Shown here piece by piece: positions 24,130-37,334 of a DNA stretch of 64,000 nt (position 1 is the first letter of the stretch; each line of letters opens with the position of its first letter). The notes beneath the pieces are model-generated. The model made no database searches and was not told the origin of the DNA. It saw only the letters and a list, made by a program, of their open reading frames with translations. The position numbers were made by a program, and so were the translations under genes. The DNA is from Gavia stellata. Its lineage: Eukaryota; Chordata; Aves; Gaviiformes; Gaviidae. The stretch is taken from positions 16,877,930-16,941,929 of the forward strand of contig NC_082595.1 in assembly GCF_030936135.1 (NCBI RefSeq). The letters run 5' to 3'.

Positions 24130-27100
24130 GTAAGGCAAATATCCTCTTGGCACTATATTTTCCACATGAGTTACTGTCAATTAACGCATACAAAAACTCA
24201 ATGCTGGAAACAAGAGAATAACACTCTAAAGCCTGGGAAAAGCTCCACGTGTTCTTCCTGGTTTCCCACAAAAAAACAGGCAAACAGCTAACTAAGCCAA
24301 AAAATGCACACAGCTCAGTGGACATAGTTTTAAAGCAGTCAGGCTATTTTCTCCTCTCTTCTTGCTTTCCCTTTCTCAGCGTGTTACAACTTAGCAGGGT
24401 TCTTGCTGTCCACAGCGTTAAACAAACACTCATGGGCACCATTGTGCAAATCACTCATCCCGGATAACAGACGGATTTTTACATTCTTTCTGCATATCTG
24501 AATCCATTATCCCAAGAGGGCCCAGAAGAAAGTGGGCATTAGCTTAATGCAGCTCTGAAAGAGGAACTGTTCAGGTCAGGAGAGCAGGAATGATGGAAAG
24601 AGCCATCTAAACTGCTAAATCACTTTGAGCCAGTGACCAAATCCATTTCAGCTGCTGGCCTGTTTGAAGTGAGCTGGCGATGGCATTTAGCCCAGTTCTT
24701 AGGGGTGTCCATGGCACAGTATGAATTTATTTGCTAGCAACCTTGTCAGAAAAGCCAGAAAAGCAATGAGCTTGGACGGTTCCCTTCTTACCTCCGGAGC
24801 TTAGCCCCTCCCCAGATCAGATACGGGGCACTCTGGTGTAGTAGGTTAGGGCACGGCTCCATTTTCGGGGCTTTACCTGTTCCCTGCTTATTCCCTCCAG
24901 AGCATTGGCCTCTGGATCTGTTCCTGGAGCTCCTTTCCCCAGCACTGACGTCATTCATATGTCAGGGGGGAAGAACAAAGACAGCACTTGCCTGTTTTCG
25001 TGTGTGATTTTTCAATACCCATTTCCCAATCCCGACGTCCAAAGTAACAACATCCTTTCAAACCGCCCCCTCTTGAAATGCCACAGTAGTCAAACAGCTG
25101 CAAATCAAAACACCTTGTAAACAAGTGACTGAAATCCCGTGGGATGCCCGAGGGCTTGGGCACGTCTCAGAGTGATTATAGTTCCTGCCATACAAATTGG
25201 AGTCCATGTAGCACAGTTTGTGCCAACTCCAAGCTCTTGCTTTTTATTTTTAGTCCTGTTTGTCGAGGGGTTCTCATGATAAAAAGAATGACGTTCAGTA
25301 TCAGTGATACACAGATAAAATTAGACAGTAGCCGGAAGTGATCGTACGACTAATCCTCCCCACTGAGACTTTTTCCACAGGATTTGGGATCCTGTGGGCC
25401 TCAAGAACAGCTTTTCTCTGGGTGAATTTCGCTTCCCATCAGCAGGCAGCTGAAAAATTGGACTCACATGGGATGTATGTGGTGAGTCTCATGCAAAGAA
25501 ATGAATGTCATTGTCATTGCTTATGCCAAGAGCTGGGACCATCTGGGACACTAAAGACAACATTGTCTAGATGTGTACAGCTGATCGAAGGTTGTTTTTA
25601 GCAAGCCTCTAAACCTTCTTCCCTTTTTGGGGCAACAAAACAAGGCTTTTGCCTTCCATGCATGGGGTTTTGTACACAGAGCAGCTTAAGTCATCAGCAG
25701 AGCTCAGTCCTGAGACTTTCTAGTCCCCCAGACATGTCAGCACACTGATGCTGAAGACATTATTCCTTTCTTTGGAAGAAGCTGCCTATGCAGAGGACAG
25801 GATAGAAGGTGCATTAGATTGCATCTCTAAAGCAGATCTTCTCTCAGGAGAACAGGATTAGTTCTCCTTTGTTTTGGCTTCTCTTTTCCCCTCTAAACTT
25901 TGGATTGCTTTCATTTTTACTACACTGTAAAATAGGAAAATAAAAGAGGTTAACTGGTTAGCAAACGCTCTCCACTGCTTAAAAATATGGAATGCAACCA
26001 GGCAGCATACCAAGTGCGCCATCAAAGGAAGGTGGGATTGGTGGCCGTGTAGCACAAAGAGATTTAGCTGTGGTATTGTGGCAAAGAAAGAGTGTATCAA
26101 AAAGAAAGCTGTGAACCTGTAAGGCCAGTTACTTTTAAGCAGGGGAGGTAAAGGCAAAGGGAGAAAATAATTATATAATGTGAACATGGTATGACACAGA
26201 TAGGGAATGGAATTTTTTCTTCCTATAGCTTACTGGAAGAGAATGGCTCAAGTGCCTGGACATGGTTCATTTTATGTCCAAAATCTACTGTGGAATGGAT
26301 TGGTGTATCACTCCCACCACTTCTTGGCAAGGGAGGTATCTTCAGATTTAAGCCAGAGTGATCATCTCTAAGGGAAAAGAAAACAGGCAGGTTCAAGTGT
26401 GGCAAGTGGATGTGGTCCTGCCCATTTTTTAATCCTGGAAAAAAAAATTCTTCTAGAGAACCAGAAGAAGGATAGGGCTTTCTGCATCCCATGGCCTCCC
26501 TAAAGACTTTCTTTCACTTGGAGGAAGGTCACAGGGTTCAAAACTGTTTCTCAAGTGCTGCTATGTAGTATTGCCTTGATGTCATGCATCATTATAAACA
26601 AGTTATTATTTCATTCAGTGCTTTGGGAAATGATGGGACTGGAACAATACACCCACAGCAGTTCCCTCCCTTATCCCAGCAGGCTCTTTAGTGAGCTACT
26701 TATGAGCTGTATCTCACTAACTGATGGCTGTCTGTCTGTCTATGTCTGGTCATAGTGTGGCTCTGGGGAATTTGGAGTAGGATTATTGATGGATTTTATG
26801 AAGGGCGGGGAGCTGGGAAGGAGGACAGGGAATAAATTTGCGGTGTCATGTGGTTTGTTGGCTGCTTGATCTGAGAATGCCGGGCTGAGAAGGCCCCAGG
26901 GCTTCATCGCTGCAAGCACTGAATGCATCATCGCTCCTTTTTCTACGTTTGTGCTTCTGAAGCCAGTCAGTCATTTACACCTGACGGGATAGCAGAAAAA
27001 CAGAATTAAGCAGAGCAGTGTTCCATTCGTTTCTGTCTGCTTAGCTCAGATTCGAGCTAGACCTGGGTTGAATACTTAAACAAAATAGGAATCATCATAA

Positions 27101-29664
27101 AGGAACAAGTACTAGAAATGAGATTCAGCAAAAGCGTATGTAGAAATCTGTTTGAAGTCTTAGGCTCTTGCATAAATGTCTCTGGCTAGTTCCCTAAACT
27201 TTTTTTCATCTGCTGTAGTCTCCCTTGACCCATTTTACTTAAAAACATACAAGCAATTTGGAAGTCCTGATGACGCACAATGTGTATGCTGTGACCTTTG
27301 CATAGTCTCTGCAAAAAGATTGTCTTTCCTCTTTCTATTTCATAAGCACTGTCCATCTAGCCTTGGTCTGTCACAAGCCCGGATGTGAAGAAATATTCTC
27401 TCTCCTGTAGAAGGCAGGCAGTCCATTAGGTTAACAAGATAAGGACTATAGCAATATTCACAGATGTCCTGGTGTAAGGGATTTCTTCATCAGTGAAGGT
27501 ATATGTACACCCCAGTCACCTTTTAGCCCATGTTAAACTCTTCGGTGCTGTCAAACTACTAGGTCAAATATTTTAAAGGTAGCTCAAGCTAGCTGGCTGG
27601 AAATATTCCTTGTCTAACAAAGAACAAGCTATTTCCCCACACCATTAAATAGATGAGGATATTCTTGAACAGCCCACAAAACAAAGCTAGACTGAATCAC
27701 ATGTTTTTGCCAAAAGTTATCCTACCCAAAGGAACCACAAAAAACATTCACCTTCCTTTTTTTCCCAACTGTTACAACATGAGCTCTAACCTCACCGTTA
27801 CAGGAAAAACTGCTCTTCCCCAGTGTGAAGATCAGTCAGAGCCTAGGTGTTGCTCCCTAAAGGTAACTGATCCCGTAACTCTAGTCCAGTTCTTTAAGGG
27901 TGCGTTGCTATCTAGTCTATTCTCAGTAAGTGTCCAAGGGGCATAGCTGCCTAAGAATCATATATTTAAATACGATGAAGACCTGGTCCATAGCACCTGA
28001 CCTTAGAAAAATTCCTGTCCAAACATTCTGCCTGCTCCCACAACCCACTCCATATTCCAGATGGAGTGGGAGAAGACTGGTGGGTTGGTATTCCCAGCCC
28101 TGCCCTGCACTAGCTTCTGATGACCTAGTTCTGGGTAACTGAAGATCTCACCGCTTCCTCAGTACAAAAATACTCTTGCATCATTTTGAAACCATGATGC
28201 TCCCATTGAAGAGTGCACATAATCCAATACTGTCTGTAGTGACCTCATGCTTGTATACAAAATGGTGGTCAGGGCATTTCGTGCTAGCAGTAAGACAGAA
28301 GGATTTACTGGAAAGGGATTAAATTTGTTTTTAAAGTATCTGCAGAGCCAAATCAATTCCAAGGGCTTTCTGAGCTGCTGAACAACCAGAGGCAATCATT
28401 GCACTTTCTTGTTGCCAGTTGCAGCCTTTTACCTCTTCTAGGCAGGGACTGTCTTCTACTCTGTATTTGTACAGCTGCTATTTTTGTAGGGTGCCACCCC
28501 ACCTGATCCTCTGCACCAGTATGATGGTATTGGTGAGCCTCCACTTGCAGAACAGTCAGCAGGACACCTCCCCAGCTGCCCTCCTGTCTGCAATACCTGA
28601 GGGTGAAATACAGGCAAATGCATTTGAGTTGGAAGTACATCTGACGCCAACTGCATCTGGCAACCGCTCCAGCACTGCAAAGGACAGCCCCAGGATTTCT
28701 AGTTATTTATAATGCAGCATCAGAGTGGACCCAGTTGCTCCTGGTTAGAGATCTTTTTGCAATAACAAACTAAGATTACATGAAGAGCTTAAAAAAGAAT
28801 TTCACCCCTCCAGGGCTAAATTACTTCCACTTATATACAACTGTCATATCTTTAAAGGGCAAACCCTGAAAGCTAACACTGAAAAATATACCTCTACAAC
28901 TGAGATTATCTGCCTGCCCTCTCTAGGCAATCATGTCTCATATCTATAAGGTCTTTCATAGCAAAAACCAAAATTCAAGCTAAGTGGATGGAAGATTTAC
29001 GTACAGAGTAAGAAACAACAGCTTGGGAGGAGGTGTATTTGAATGCTGGAGCCAGTTACAAAGACAAACCTCAAACACCATACGACTGCTTTTACATAGC
29101 ATCTCACTCATGTCTGGTAAAATCACTCCATGCTCACCCAGACTTTGCAAACTACTAGTCACCAACTGAGAAAGGCATGGTGACGTACATGTTACGGTAG
29201 CATCCGGCACTGGCAAACAATCCACTTCCATATGTAGCTCAGGATCCATTCCAGACATTTTATAACTGATGTACTTTTCATGAAATAATAATTGGAAAGC
29301 AGGGAGAATAAAAACCCTCTTTACCAACTTACCTGTCCCACGGGAGGTCTCATGCTGATCAACTCACCTTTAGGGAATTTAATCAGGAGCGGAGTTACAC
29401 AGGAACATGAAGAGGTCACACCTTCTCTACACTTTTTGTGACTATTCCCAGTCATATGATGAGAGAGCAGTCACGCTTCACATAGTGGCTGTATTCAGCC
29501 CTGATTATATATCTGGATTAATAATTGAAGCACTTAACCCCAGGGGCAAATGGATTTCCCTGAAGAACACAGAAACTATGGAGGGGGGAGCTTGATGTGT
29601 TAAATGTCAAGATGTGGAGCTGCTCATAGCTCTTTGTTCAACAATTTTCCTACAAAGAACACAG

Positions 29665-29709
29665 AAAAAAAAAAAAAAAAAAAAAAAAAAAGCCTGGGGG
29701 ACCCAGGCT
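29665..29709. repeat. A27 run followed by an 8-bp hairpin
   Basis: Twenty-seven A residues (29665-29691) run straight into AGCCTGGG-GGA-CCCAGGCT (29691-29709), a perfect 8-bp inverted repeat with a 3-nt loop. The A run could be the tail of a retrocopy, but I could not identify a source gene on its left. Confidence 0.8.
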
Positions 29710-29891
29710 TTATTGTCAATTGTCCTCTTACTCCCTTTTCAGTGATGGCACAGGAAAAAAGTGGGAGAAAGGAAAGATGAGGAAAAGAGTAAACACTTTT
29801 CACTGTCTTTTTTTTTTAATTAAAAAAAAATGCAAGTAATTTACATAGAAAAGTCTATAGGTTTCAGATTTTCATCCAAAAAAGGACAATT

Positions 29892-29894
<3 letters not shown>

Positions 29895-29918
<24 letters not shown>
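29895..29918. repeat. T24 homopolymer run
   Basis: Twenty-four T residues, about 200 bp right of the A27 run and in the opposite sense. It may be the inverted tail of another retroposed piece, or simple slippage. Confidence 0.9.
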
Positions 29919-29922
<4 letters not shown>

Positions 29923-31938
29923 TCTGCCTATGGAAAATATCCCCTGTTGGGGTTTTTTTGATGGTTTCTTTTTCCTTCTTTTTATGTGCAGTCAGGACCC
30001 AGCACTGCATTGTCTTCAGAGAGCAGCACACTGAGACCAGTGACTAACTGGTACCTTGACAAGAATCCTAGCCCATTCTTCAGCCACAATAGTATCTTAC
30101 ATCTCCAGCTGCTATAAATGCTTGGGAGGCTCTTCCCCAGGACTGGGCTCTGCATGGGTCCCTCCCAGGAATGATATGAGAACAGGCTTTCAGAGCAAAT
30201 AGCTGAAAGTTCTCCTTCTTTGAGAAAGTTAAAAAATCACTGCCCACTCACAGCTCTCTGCAGTTTGCTTCCCTCTTCCCATTAAATCTCCTGGTGTTAG
30301 GTATCACTGACATCACGAGCTGTCAGACTCTCTGTAAAAGCCTAGATGATCCTCCGGGGTGCACACCCCTGAAATGCTGCTGTGACCAAATTCTGTCCTA
30401 CTGCCTGCGAGTCCTCGGAGATCCTGATTTTGGCCCTGCATGGAGATGCTCAGATACAGCAGCGATGAGTTCAGCTTACGAGGAGCTGTATGGTCCCTTG
30501 GTCAAACACACTCAGCTACAAGTGGAAGTGAGAGTGACAGCAGGTTGGTCAGTGGTCCTTCCTGAGGGCCAGGCTGTACGGACAGTACGCTTTCATGGAC
30601 TGCAAGGGGAACTAGGCTTTTGCAGCAGTTGTGAATGGAAGATGATCTACATTGCCTCTACTCCATGGCAAGCAACCAAATCGTCATGTGAGTGCTACGT
30701 TTGCTTTCCAGCGGCAGTGCAGAAGAAAGAATAAATTATGTATCCACGGGCTTTGGTAATATGAGAGTCAGAAGTAAGCTTAGAAATCGGGCATTCATGT
30801 CTCCCCACTGCATATGTTCATATCACATGCAGCTATACCCCTTTCAATAAAATCCCAAGTTTTAGAGAGACTGAAATGCTGTAGGCCTCCCAGGTTCATT
30901 CAGTCAGATGCAATTTATCATTTAATCTTTCTAAGCAAATCTACCAGTTGCCAATCTTGGCTTCATTTTCTCATTCTTAGAACCGCTGAGCAGAAAGGTC
31001 AAATAGTGTGAAATACTACAATAAGCAAAGGCCGTTTGATTGATTCTGATTTTTTTCTTGAGAAGGGGAACAACTTGCAATTGGCGATGCAGTCCAGGAT
31101 GGGTGGGGTGTGTAATCGTCCATAACCCTGCTGCAATCTCAGGTTAACAGAGAGGATGGAGTAGCTGCCTGCTCTGCTGTGTTCATTGCCATTGCTTCCT
31201 CCTAGGTTGTCTCTGTTCCAGAAGGAGCCTGTAACTCACTGACTGATGAACAAAAATTAGGTACGAGTGGCTGAGGTTCTTGAGCAAAATTATGAATTTT
31301 CCAGTCTGACTGTGGCTATCCAGAAATCCTGGGCAGTGGAACAGCACACACAGAGAGACCATCTTCCACTGCATTTCACTCAGGACTCCAGCCACTTTGG
31401 AATCATGTGCTATTGACCCATATGCATGGCTCAGAGTTGTCACTGGGGAAATGCTGCATCTCCCCAGCCTCTGGCTCTCCCATGAGAAATGACACCCATT
31501 CCCAAACAAGCTGAACAAAACAGTCCTGGCAATGGGTTGGTACCAACAGCTGAACTGTTTTGAAAATCTAGACTAAAATTCCCAAAACAAAGTGGTAACC
31601 ACCAAGGCCTGGATCTTCAGCTGCATGGCTTTCTTCTAAGCTCACTGGCATCCTCGAGAGCTTTCCCACTGATTTCAGTGAGTTTTGTGGAGGGAGTTTC
31701 AGCTAAAACAAAGCATAAAGAGGTTGGGCTGAGATCTTAACATCATCCCATCCAACCTTAGATACTTAAAGCCTCATTAGCTGCTATAGTCAGGGGAATG
31801 TTCCACTTCAGAGAGCAGATGAAATCGTATCTCTTTCCATTAGCTGTAGGTTGGCATAAGAACGAGAGTTGAGGTCTTTTAGTTAAGTGCCCTACATTAG
31901 GCAGTCCTCCTGTGTGGTCTGGAGCAGTTAATTTTCTC

Positions 31939-32032
31939 TGTACCTCTTGGCAGCTCTGAGATATGGACAGTTACATTTCCTTGTTTGTACCTCTTGGCAG
32001 CTTTAAGATAAGGACAGTTTTATCTCCCCTTG
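31939..32032. repeat. Tandem duplication, 47-bp unit, two copies
   Basis: The block 'tgtacctcttggcagct...gacagtt' occurs twice at a 47-bp offset (31939 and 31986) with a few differences. The unit resembles part of a MIR-type sequence. Confidence 0.8.
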
Positions 32033-33305
32033 CATAAAAAAGTTGGATGTCTTTGAAAAGAAAGCTTTATAGAAATACAAGGAGTTGTTATACTTCAGCA
32101 AAGCAAACCCACTGTCAAAGGAATCCACACACACGGACTTCTGTCTTCACCAGTCTCTCTCTTCTTTTCCAGTACAACCACATTACCACATTACCAACTG
32201 TCAGTTCTGGAGCGTCCTAACCATTGTTCATTCATATTTATTTCAGCTCCAACTAGTGTTCAGTCTAGAGGCTAAGAGCTTTCTGCAAGATTGGTTTCGA
32301 GTAGATACGCGAAGAAAGGCAGCTGGGCAGCGGGCCTATTTCCCTTCTAGCAGCTTTTGTTATGATTTTAGATGTGAAATCTGCTGATGGGGTGGAGGCT
32401 GCACTGATTTTCTGAACTGCCTTGTTCACTAATATGAAAACCTCCTCTTGAAATGAATCAAACCAAACCCTTATGACATTATCCCATGATCCAAAGAGTG
32501 GCTTTGCATTTGGCCACAAGAAGAGTGGCTTTTTTTGGTTCTTTAGCTACATGGAACTGGGAATATTTCAGGCAGCGACTCTCTTTATTCAATGAATGAT
32601 ACACAGTCATGACTGAAGGGACTTTTCATTTCCGTGTGAATTACCAGATCAAGAAGCCTTGTCTAATCCCTGTTCTAGCCTTTAAAGTTGGGACACCTTT
32701 AATTTTTTAAATTCTCTGCCAAAATCTATTTTTAAAGTTGTTATTGCAGTAGATGCCAGATGTGAGGAGGCAAGTGCCTCCCCCCATTTGTCTAAGGGAA
32801 TAAGTGAGTGGGATCACACAGGCATAGACTGAATCTCCCAGATGAGGCTCCTAAAGCACTGTGCAATCATTAGTGTGTTAAAACTCACAAATCCTTCCTG
32901 AGTTAGTGCAAAGTTCCTTTCACTGATGGAAGGCAAAGAGAGATAGTCACGGCAAGGGGCAAAAGGCATCTGCAAAGAGGATTTTGCTCCTTGAAGAACA
33001 AAGGGAATGAAGGTCTGTCTTGTAGACAGTGATTTACTCAAGGTGATGTCATCACTAGCGGTCTTTCCATTGATCTCTTCAGTCATTACAAACATCATAA
33101 TTAGAGCTTGCTGAATAACATTCACAAATGGTGTATCGGTCTGTTCAGCACCTTACCTTCTGCTGCCAGTTTTGAGTAACTTGCTTGTTGGTTTAGAGAT
33201 TAAAAAGTGAGAAGGAGCCAGGGGCATCATTAGTCCGAGCTCCTGCATAGCATAGGCTGCAGATCACACTGAATTGCTTTTTCTTGGAAATACAGAGTAA
33301 CTTTC

Positions 33306-33310
<5 letters not shown>

Positions 33311-33338
<28 letters not shown>
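33311..33338. repeat. Poly-T run
   Basis: An uninterrupted T run of about 28 nt. It gives a Phe-rich false open frame on the + strand. Confidence 0.9.
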
Positions 33339-33341
<3 letters not shown>

Positions 33342-33569
33342 TATTGCTAGCGAATGGAGAAATCCACCAGAAGCTTTACATAAACTGGTTAATTACTCTC
33401 ACTTCTAAAAAATCATGGCTTTTTTCTAGGCAGGATTTGTCCAATTTCAGTTTTCTATCATTGTTCTATTTATTTGTCTGCCAGTTTGAACAGCCCTCTA
33501 TTATCAAACCTCCGTTTTTATATCAGCACTGAGAGACTGTGATCAAATCAACCCGTCACCTGATCTTTA

Positions 33570-33790
33570 TTCAAGCAGATTGAGCTCCTGGAGTCTTTCA
33601 CTGTAAGGCATGCTTTCTAGTCCTTTAATCAGCCCAGTATCTCTTCTCTGTACTTTTTCCAATGTGTTATCATCCTTCTGGAATTATTCAGAAATAACCT
33701 TTTCATTAGTCAAGCCGTTCTTCAGATGGTTGAATAATATTTGCCTGATGAATTTACAGTAACCTTCCTACTGGATGGTTATATTGTTTG
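33570..33790 (-). repeat. Probable old CR1/L3-type LINE piece
   Basis: The + text runs 'ctttcactgtaaggcatgctttctagtcctttaatc', then 'tatctcttctctgtactttttccaatgtgttatcatccttctggaat'. This is the pattern of the reverse complement of the CR1/L3 3' region seen throughout amniote genomes. It is heavily diverged, and the family name is from memory of the consensus. Confidence 0.5.
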
Positions 33791-36739
33791 TGAGTCGTTA
33801 ACATGAACAGCTGCAGAGGTCTCTTCTTCTACAGCTCCACTGACCATAGAAGACATTTTCATGTGTTGTTAGTCCTTCTTCTGGACAAGCCGCTGTGCCA
33901 TCTGCCATCGATCCCAGCTGAGCCACAGTGAGACACCAACATGCTAACGTGTAAAAATGTTCCCATGTCTCAGGATGGAAAGGGACATAAAAACCAGCCA
34001 CTCTTGGTTAGTTCTGCCCTTCTCCTTGTTTCCTGCAGATTACCAGAATCCTTTGGTATGCAAGAAATTCTGAGAGAGAGATATTATTATACGTCAGCCA
34101 TACTCCTGAACTGGGGAACTCCTGAAAACTCCTGTTTATCACCCCAAGAAGCTTCTTAAGTGGCTGCTTCAACTGATGCTAGTTACTGTATCTACTGCTT
34201 CCTAACCTATCAATCCCAGTGATTATCTTAATTACCAGGGTCCATGGTAAGTGATTGACATACTGGAGTATTTGTGAACTAACAGAAGGCTGGTGTGACG
34301 TCCGGGCAAAGATACAATATCATAGAAGGCTATCGTCTCTTGAGAACACCCTCAGTCATTCTCATCTGCATTTGAAAGAGCTAGATGCCCGCAAGAAAAC
34401 TGTGTCTATAGAACAATTACACAATTTTTAGCTCAGCAGAGTATCAAGTCCCTTCGTAATTACAAATTAACCTGATTCCCTTCTCCTTGGCTGCAATGTT
34501 TTGCCGTCATTTTCTGCAGTGAAACAGGCTGTGGAACTTCCCCTTTAGCTTTTCGTTAGAAAGTCACTTGTTCAATTCCATATTCTAGGCTTCAGCTGAA
34601 CTCTCCTTTCTCGCCAGCACATGTTTCCATTGAACACACAGCTTGGTGAAGAAATAGCCCCTTCCCTATCCTGCAGCTTCCCCTGACCCTACTTCAACCA
34701 GATAGGCAGTTGTGATTGTGTTTGCTCTTGGTCTTTCTGAAGCCATTGAGGTAATACAGCCTAAACTCTCTTCCCTGCTACATGACACTTGAATCCCACC
34801 AACCTCTCCCCCTCCAAGTGAAAATCAGGGTGATGGAAAAGTTCGCATCCTTGGGTCTCACTCTCTTTCTGCAGTTTTGGACCCTTGCAAGCAGCTCTCA
34901 GTGACATCAGTATGGTAAAAAAGAGCCTCTTTCTGCTACTTTCAGCTAGAAGTTCAGAAAGCCACAGACACCTCCAGGCTTTGATCTTGAGCCAGAGCGA
35001 AAGCCAGCCTCCTTTGTTCCCCAGACCTTTTAGTTTTGCTTTGACAGACACAAGTGCTCTTCTCTGTGCTTTCCCTCTTCTCTCGGTTCCCCCTTTTCAT
35101 GCCCCCACTCCCCAGACCTTGGCTGGGAGTCTGCAACCTTATCATCCCTGCAGGAGAAGGTGTGTATGAACTTCTGCTTCACAGGTCACCAAGACAATGC
35201 TGGACCAAAGGAAGTGGGCAGGCAGAGCCTAGGTGATTTGGCCCCAAATGTTAAGACAATGGGCTTTCCTGCCATTGTTTTCTGTCAGTCTGTCTCACTG
35301 CAGGAGGCGATGCACACTCTGTCCTGGTGGCTGAAAATGCCCGAGAGGGAAAGGGAAGGGCCATAGCAGACATCTGGGGCCAAAGAAGAAGCGATTTGTT
35401 AACCACATCTAGCAACAAATGGAGCTTCAAGGGAGGGGACCGCAAATAGCAAACTATTTCCAGATGTTCAAAGTCAATTCAAACATGCCACCTACTGGAC
35501 CTGAGCTTGGAGACTTGGTAGAGATGGGGCAGATGGCACTGAAGAACCAGGGCAGATGAGCTTCCACACTCCCCAAGGATTTTTTGTAAAAGATGGTCCC
35601 TCCCTCACCTTTGGATTTTATGATCAGTGTCCTCAACTCTACTCTGCAGAAAGCTTTCATATAGCAAAAGCTGAAGAGAAAAAGGCAGAGGGCACGCAGA
35701 ATTTCCCCAGAAGGTCTGTGGGAATAGCCTTTGTTGTATTGCTTTGCAGAAGGAAAACAGATCAGAACAGTGAAAGTACAGGCTTTTTAATGTGGAAATC
35801 TTGAGTCTGCCCCTCCTCTGCCAGAGCCTGCTTCATGTGATGCTGAGCAAGTAGGGCACATTTTTAAACACATCCCCTAGTTTGGGATGCTCCAGCTTCA
35901 AACATAATGGCCTGTGGTTAAGAGGTGATGAGCAACCTTCAGAGTCATTAGTTTCAAAATATTGGATGGTCAGCACTTCTGGAGCTCTTCATGTCTCAGT
36001 TTCTTGGCCTCTGAGGAAACCTTGGAAGTGATGACAGAGAGGATGGTGAGCCATTTGCCCTGGGTAGGGAAGGTAGAGAAGTCCGTGACTCATTACCTTC
36101 CTGCACAACCCAAGGTAGTGCAAGTCACCGCTAGTGAGCTGTAAGCCCTTAGGAACTTTGTGTGCTCCGGATCTGATGGAACTGAAGAAGGCAGAATTGA
36201 GGGGCGCATCTGAAGTACTGCCATGATCCTCTCTATGTCTCAGAGCTTTGTCAGCTCACTCGCTTGAAAAACTGCCTGCGCAGCTCATAGGCAAATGAAA
36301 CTGAAGGAAAAGACAAACCAACCTAATACCGAGGCAGGTAAATGTTCTTTCATTCTTAAGTGCCACTGAGGGCAAAGCATTATTGTTATAAAAACAGCTG
36401 CTATTTGTCTAAATCCTTCCCTAACATTTGTGGTAGATCACTTTGGTCATTTACATTCCAGTTCTTCCCTAAAGCTTTGACATGGGTATTTGGGCAGGAG
36501 TTCAAGTACCTGGCAGCTGGAACCATGCCCCTACTAAGCCACCTAAAGACTGACATTCCAGGCGTCCTCTCATGGAGAAGAGCCTTGGTCCCCTAGCTGA
36601 GCTTCAGCATCCTGAGTACAAAGCCTGTCAGATTTCATTGTTAACAAGTGAGGAAATAAACTGGCTCTAATTATTCTATGAAGAGCTTAGATGGAATTTT
36701 ACAGGGAAGAAGCTTTGTCTAGAGATTATAAGAGGACAC

Positions 36740-36870
36740 TCCGAGCCAGGATTCCCAGGTTTTATTTCTGGTTCTGCCTCTCATTCATTGAGTGGCCCTG
36801 AGTGAATGTTATATCTTGTTTTCTCTCCATCTGTAAAAAGGGGTGATGATATCGAACTTCCTGGCATCAG
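36740..36870 (+). repeat. MIR-like SINE relic
   Basis: It contains 'ggttctgcctctcattcattgagtggccctgagtga' followed by 'ctccatctgtaaaaaggggtgatgat'. This matches the order and spacing of the MIR core in the + orientation. Confidence 0.6.
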
Positions 36871-37334
36871 TGTTTCTAGGCTTAATTAATTAACAGCAGT
36901 GAAGCAATCTGAGTTTTCAGTTGGAAGATGCCCTAGTAATAATCAAAGAAATATTTCTAGCTGACTTTGGTATTTGGCATTCTCATTCTTTTTCCATGTA
37001 TAGATGACAGCCCTCGATGAGAGAGAACAGAGCTTTCAATCTACTAACTGGTGACTGGGCATTAAGGAAAACTGGTGTATAACTGGGTAATAAATTCACT
37101 GAAACTGCATTTCTTCTCAGGCTGTGAAGAACATACAGAGAGACTTTTGCTCAACTATTTGTTAGTCTAAAATTTTCAATTAATTGTTTTATGCAAACAA
37201 ATCTTTTTGCAAATGATTCACCGTGACTTTTGTTTGAGTAATTCCTACTCGTGCAGAATGATTGGCCAATCAACTCACGTGGTGGTGTGTCTGCTTCTGA
37301 AGTGTATAATGCTCAGGCTCCCAAATGCCTTACA

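Larger units (their letters stand above)
22461..37330. other. Gene-poor stretch right of the MRPL33 promoter
   Basis: No gene could be named here. It contains two exon-like segments that join in frame (see the entries at 22863 and 23922), MIR-like relics, homopolymer runs near 29.7, 29.9 and 33.3 kb, a short tandem duplication near 31.9 kb and a probable old CR1/L3 piece near 33.6 kb. It may be intergenic, or introns of an unassigned + strand transcript that starts at the MRPL33 CpG island. Confidence 0.5.

Noticed and set aside
25379-25489. Segment with a good acceptor (ctttttccacag) and donor (gtgagtc)
   Set aside because: The more protein-like frame contains a stop inside the segment. The fully open frame is hydrophobic and unlike its neighbours, so a chance exon pattern is more likely.
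28490-28600. Pro-rich open frame after a 'tttttgtag' acceptor
   Set aside because: It has a short pyrimidine tract and only a weak or internal donor, and I could not connect it convincingly to other candidate exons.
34020-34159. Terminal-exon-like segment after a strong acceptor (cttgtttcctgcag)
   Set aside because: No polyadenylation signal nearby and no linked upstream exon. The product is unremarkable.
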